NCBI GenBank assembly: GCA_029266295.1
Contig: JAQSXD010000190.1
Span: 1 to 7,165, forward strand
DNA: 7,165 nt
Reading direction: 5' to 3'
From: Bacillota bacterium
GTDB taxonomy: Bacteria > Bacillota > Clostridia > Peptostreptococcales > Anaerovoracaceae
The notes below the pieces were generated by a model. The model was not told the DNA's origin and did no database searches. It saw nothing but the letters and a program-made list of their open reading frames with translations. Shown piece by piece: positions 5,168 to 7,165 of this stretch. How positions within the stretch are numbered: position 1 is the stretch's first letter; the number at the start of each line of letters is the position of its first letter. Position numbers and translations under genes: made by a program.

Positions 5168-6199
5168 ATGAAAAAAGGATGCCCATTCGGTACACACAGA
5201 GTAATCTCACCAAAAGGAGTATTGCCGCAGCCGGCTGACGTCATCGATAATACGATGGAAATTTACGACAACGAAGTTTTAATCGACGTCCAGACCCTGA
5301 ACGTTGATTCTGCAAGCTTCACCCAGATAGAAAGACAGGCAAACGGAGATATTGAAGAGATCAAGAAGATCATGCTGGGAATCGTAGCAAAGGCTGGAAA
5401 GCACAAGAATCCGGTAACAGGCTCCGGCGGAATGCTCATCGGAACGATAAAGGAAGTTGGACCGGCTTACGAAGGCGACCTGAAAGTGGGAGATAAAATT
5501 GCTACATTAGTATCCCTTTCACTGACCCCGCTGGTAATCGAAGAGATTCTTGCAGTAAGACCTGACATTGACCAGGTAGACATCAAAGGACAGGCGATCC
5601 TGTTCCAGAGCGGAATCTATGCGGTACTGCCTAAAGATCTTCCCGAAACACTGGCACTTTCCGTACTTGATGTTGCAGGAGCACCTGCGCAGACTGCGAA
5701 ACTGGTCAAGTCCGGCGATACCGTTGTTGTGATCGGCGGTGGCGGAAAATCAGGACTGCTCTGCCTGTACGAAGCAAAGAAAAGAGCCGGTGTAACCGGT
5801 AAGGTCATATGTATCGGCGGAAGCGAAAAGAGCACTGACAGAGCAAGAAAGCTCGGTCTGGCAGACGAATATTTCGCAGCAGATGCCACAGATGCGCTTG
5901 CAATCTACAATAAAATTTATGAGCTGACCGATGGAAAGCTTGCTGACGTAGTAATCAACTGCGTAAATATTGAAAACACAGAAATGGCCAGCATCCTTGC
6001 ATGTAAAGACGATGGAACCGTATACTTCTTCAGCATGGCAACCAGCTTCACAAAAGCTGCATTAGGTGCAGAAGGCGTAGGCAAAGACGTCAACATGATC
6101 GTAGGAAATGGATACTGCAAAGGTCACGCAGCAATCTCCCTTCAGGTGCTGAGAGAGTGTGCGCCTTTAAAGGAATTGTTCGCTGAGATGTACGCATAA
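5168..6199 (+). CDS. kdd: L-erythro-3,5-diaminohexanoate dehydrogenase
   Basis: The 343-residue protein matches Kdd (EC 1.4.1.11), a cytoplasmic NAD-dependent oxidative deaminase that converts 3,5-diaminohexanoate to 5-amino-3-oxohexanoate and ammonia in lysine fermentation. The N-terminal part (about 1-170) has the family segment HKNPVTGSGGMLIG (79-92). The Rossmann part opens with DTVVVIGGGGKSGLL (184-198), a glycine-rich loop preceded by hydrophobic strand residues, and continues with VICIGGS near 213 and VVINCVNIENTEMASILACK (261-280). Length is as expected. TAGGAGG at 5154-5160, seven bases before ATG, fixes the start. Expression is probably sigma-54 dependent. Its closest visible relative in the window is the sensor half of the preceding activator. 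kamA follows after a 502-bp gap, so whether they share a transcript is open. Confidence 0.94.
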   Translation: MKKGCPFGTHRVISPKGVLPQPADVIDNTMEIYDNEVLIDVQTLNVDSASFTQIERQANGDIEEIKKIMLGIVAKAGKHKNPVTGSGGMLIGTIKEVGPAYEGDLKVGDKIATLVSLSLTPLVIEEILAVRPDIDQVDIKGQAILFQSGIYAVLPKDLPETLALSVLDVAGAPAQTAKLVKSGDTVVVIGGGGKSGLLCLYEAKKRAGVTGKVICIGGSEKSTDRARKLGLADEYFAADATDALAIYNKIYELTDGKLADVVINCVNIENTEMASILACKDDGTVYFFSMATSFTKAALGAEGVGKDVNMIVGNGYCKGHAAISLQVLRECAPLKELFAEMYA

Positions 6200-6205
6200 G
6201 CTTGT

Positions 6206-6467
6206 AAAATTTGCCCACAGCGTTGCCTTTTTTCCGCAGCTTCAGCTGCAATGGGAAAACGGACAGCGTAGCAAGCAAAGCTTGCGAAGGAGCAGACTTG
6301 TCTGCGTTGTTGTGCTGCCGTCGCTCGGTGCTCACGTACGGGAAGTACGTTCCGCTCTCGCTTGGCTGCACGCCTAGCCTTTTTTCCGCAGCTTTAGCTG
6401 CAGTGGAAAAACGGACAGCAGGGAGCGGAGCGAGTCGGAGGCGAAGCCGTTGCTGTGAACAAATTTT
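6206..6467. mobile_element. 262-bp MITE-like palindromic repeat element
   Basis: The ends form imperfect terminal inverted repeats: AAAATTTGCCCACAGC (6206-6221) against GCTGTGAACAAATTTT (6452-6467), 14 of 16 matching. Inside are two direct copies of a 43-bp unit (6225-6267 and 6377-6419, 40 of 43 identical), each containing GCAGCT-N2-AGCTGC, or close to it, flanked by TTTTCC and GGAAAA. Between them lie short hairpins: GCAAGC/GCTTGC (6271-6285), GCAGAC/GTCTGC (6292-6305) and ACGTAC/GTACGT (6334-6350). No credible protein is encoded. This looks like a dispersed non-autonomous or REP-type element inserted in the kdd-kamA gap; no clear target-site duplication was found, and copy number cannot be judged from one window. 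Confidence 0.62.
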
Positions 6468-6541
6468 CCTGCGCTTGGCGGTAAGGGCTTGCTATAACGG
6501 ATGCAGTGTTATTGGGGAAGCCGTTGGGATAGAAATAAGTA

Positions 6542-6557
6542 GCTTACATAGGTAAGC
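6542..6557. repeat. Small hairpin between repeat element and kamA
   Basis: GCTTAC (6542-6547) and GTAAGC (6552-6557) pair perfectly around ATAG. The following ATAAAAATTTTG is AT-rich but not a clean T-tract, so a terminator role is doubtful. Upstream, TTGCTATAAC (6489-6498) resembles an extended -10 box, a weak candidate for a kamA promoter. Confidence 0.35.
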
Positions 6558-6598
6558 ATAAAAATTTTGTTTATTTAATCTAAGAGCTGAACGAAAAG

Positions 6599-6671
6599 GG
6601 ACTTGGCGGGAGAAATCGCACATGGATGCGGTTTCCCTGCGTAAGTCCGCCTTGCATTTTGGCAGGCGGAC
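6599..6671 (+). promoter_or_regulatory. Overlapping alternative hairpins in the kamA leader
   Basis: Hairpin A: GGACTT (6599-6604) pairs with AAGTCC (6643-6648), and inside it GGGAGAAATCGCA (6608-6620) pairs imperfectly with TGCGGTTTCCC (6627-6637). Hairpin B: GTCCGCCT (6645-6652) pairs exactly with AGGCGGAC (6664-6671). A and B share GTCC at 6645-6648, so they cannot both form fully. Hairpin B ends about 16 bases before the kamA ribosome site. I do not recognise a known riboswitch class; a cis-acting leader is inferred. Confidence 0.5.
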
Positions 6672-6701
6672 AAAAAAGAAAGGAAAGAAGGGAAAACTGC
6701 A

Positions 6702-7165
6702 ATGTCAGAAAGAAGAAATTGGAAAGAGATCGAAGCATGGAAAAATGTTACCGATGCAGAATGGAATGACTGGAAATGGCAGGTTGCCAACAGAATTACC
6801 TCCGTTGAGCAACTGAAAAAGATCATCAACCTGACGCCCCAGGAAGAACATGACATTAACGAAACGCTGAAAAGCTTCCGTCTTGGAATTACCCCCTACT
6901 ATGCATCCTTGATGGACGCTGATGATCCAAGATGTCCTGTCAGAATGCAGGCAGTTCCTATCATTGCGGAAACCCACAGAAGTGATGCAGATATGCTTGA
7001 TCCGCTGCATGAAGATGAGGATTCTCCTGCACCTGGATTGACCCACAGATATCCCGACAGAGTATTGCTTCTGATTACGGATCAGTGCTCCATGTACTGC
7101 AGACACTGTACAAGAAGAAGACTGGCTGGAGAAAAAGACGGCGCAAGAAGCATGGATGATATCAA
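6702..7165 (+). CDS. kamA: Lysine 2,3-aminomutase, 5' part (cut by window end)
   Basis: The first 154 codons of a radical SAM enzyme that interconverts L-lysine and L-beta-lysine (EC 5.4.3.2) using a [4Fe-4S] cluster, S-adenosylmethionine and pyridoxal phosphate; this is the first step of lysine fermentation. The reading frame stays open to the window end. The N-terminal segment NWKEIEAWKNVTDAEWNDWK is typical of KamA, and the radical SAM motif CSMYCRHC places cluster ligands at C129, C133 and C136, followed by TRRRLAG. The family is about 415 residues, so roughly 37% is present. AAGGGA at 6688-6693, eight bases before ATG, supports the start. No convincing sigma-54 site precedes it, so it may be read from the kdd promoter through the repeat element or from a weak promoter in the gap. 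Glutamate 2,3-aminomutase and EpmB-type paralogues are alternatives, disfavoured by the kdd/kal neighbours. Confidence 0.94.
   Translation, partial: MSERRNWKEIEAWKNVTDAEWNDWKWQVANRITSVEQLKKIINLTPQEEHDINETLKSFRLGITPYYASLMDADDPRCPVRMQAVPIIAETHRSDADMLDPLHEDEDSPAPGLTHRYPDRVLLLITDQCSMYCRHCTRRRLAGEKDGARSMDDI

Noticed and set aside
6225..6419. Possible CRISPR array from two 43-bp repeats
   Set aside because: Only two copies, 109 bp apart, each internally palindromic, with no regular spacers and no cas genes.
6211..6555. Rightward 114-codon open frame across the repeat element
   Set aside because: It lies almost entirely in the palindromic repeat, has Arg/Ser/Cys-rich low-quality sequence, no ribosome site and no recognisable motif.
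6605..6619. Sigma-54 promoter for kamA at TTGGCGGG...CGC
   Set aside because: Spacing between GG and GC is 11 rather than 10 and the flanking consensus (TGGCAC, TTGC) is missing.
6571..6701. Lysine riboswitch (L box) before kamA
   Set aside because: The conserved L-box core and its multi-helix layout are not present; only two overlapping hairpins are seen.
6705..7106. Leftward 133-codon open frame
   Set aside because: It is antisense to the unmistakable kamA coding sequence.

Overview
This window looks like the chromosome of an anaerobic, amino-acid-fermenting member of the Clostridia (Firmicutes). The evidence is purine-rich Shine-Dalgarno sites (AGGAGG type), moderate-to-low GC, Clostridium-like housekeeping genes (an RluB-type pseudouridine synthase, a YtqB/MnmM-type methyltransferase, a DUF441 membrane protein), and three enzymes of the classical lysine fermentation pathway. 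A family such as Anaerovoracaceae would fit, but that is a guess.

Left part (1-2100): rluB, mnmM and a DUF441 gene run rightward. A GC-rich hairpin and a 13-bp-arm inverted repeat lie between mnmM and the DUF441 gene. A very strong 17-bp hairpin separates the DUF441 gene from the leftward gene kal and is oriented to terminate kal.

Right part (2103-7165): this is a lysine-degradation locus. kal (3-aminobutyryl-CoA ammonia-lyase) is divergent from a 693-residue sigma-54 activator, followed by kdd (3,5-diaminohexanoate dehydrogenase) and the 5' part of kamA (lysine 2,3-aminomutase, cut by the window end). Pathway order is lysine -> beta-lysine (KamA) -> 3,5-diaminohexanoate (KamDE, not seen) -> 5-amino-3-oxohexanoate (Kdd) -> 3-aminobutyryl-CoA (Kce, not seen) -> crotonyl-CoA (Kal).

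The most interesting result is the control circuit. The first ~340 residues of the activator align end to end with Kdd, the enzyme encoded next door, but the glycine-rich dinucleotide-binding loop is destroyed. This looks like a duplicated enzyme turned into a ligand sensor and fused to a sigma-54 AAA+ and HTH module. Canonical -24/-12 promoters with exact 10-bp spacing between GG and GC stand before both kdd (5079-5095) and, on the opposite strand, kal (2641-2657). A shared motif, close to CATAAACGGTTCG, lies about 55-115 bp upstream of both predicted start sites in the same orientation, as expected for the activator's enhancer sites. Together these suggest a self-contained sigma-54 lysine-fermentation regulon.

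The 502-bp kdd-kamA gap holds a 262-bp MITE-like or repeat-type palindromic element and, just before kamA, two mutually exclusive hairpins. The ~260-bp kal/regulator gap holds several strong inverted repeats inside the predicted kal leader.
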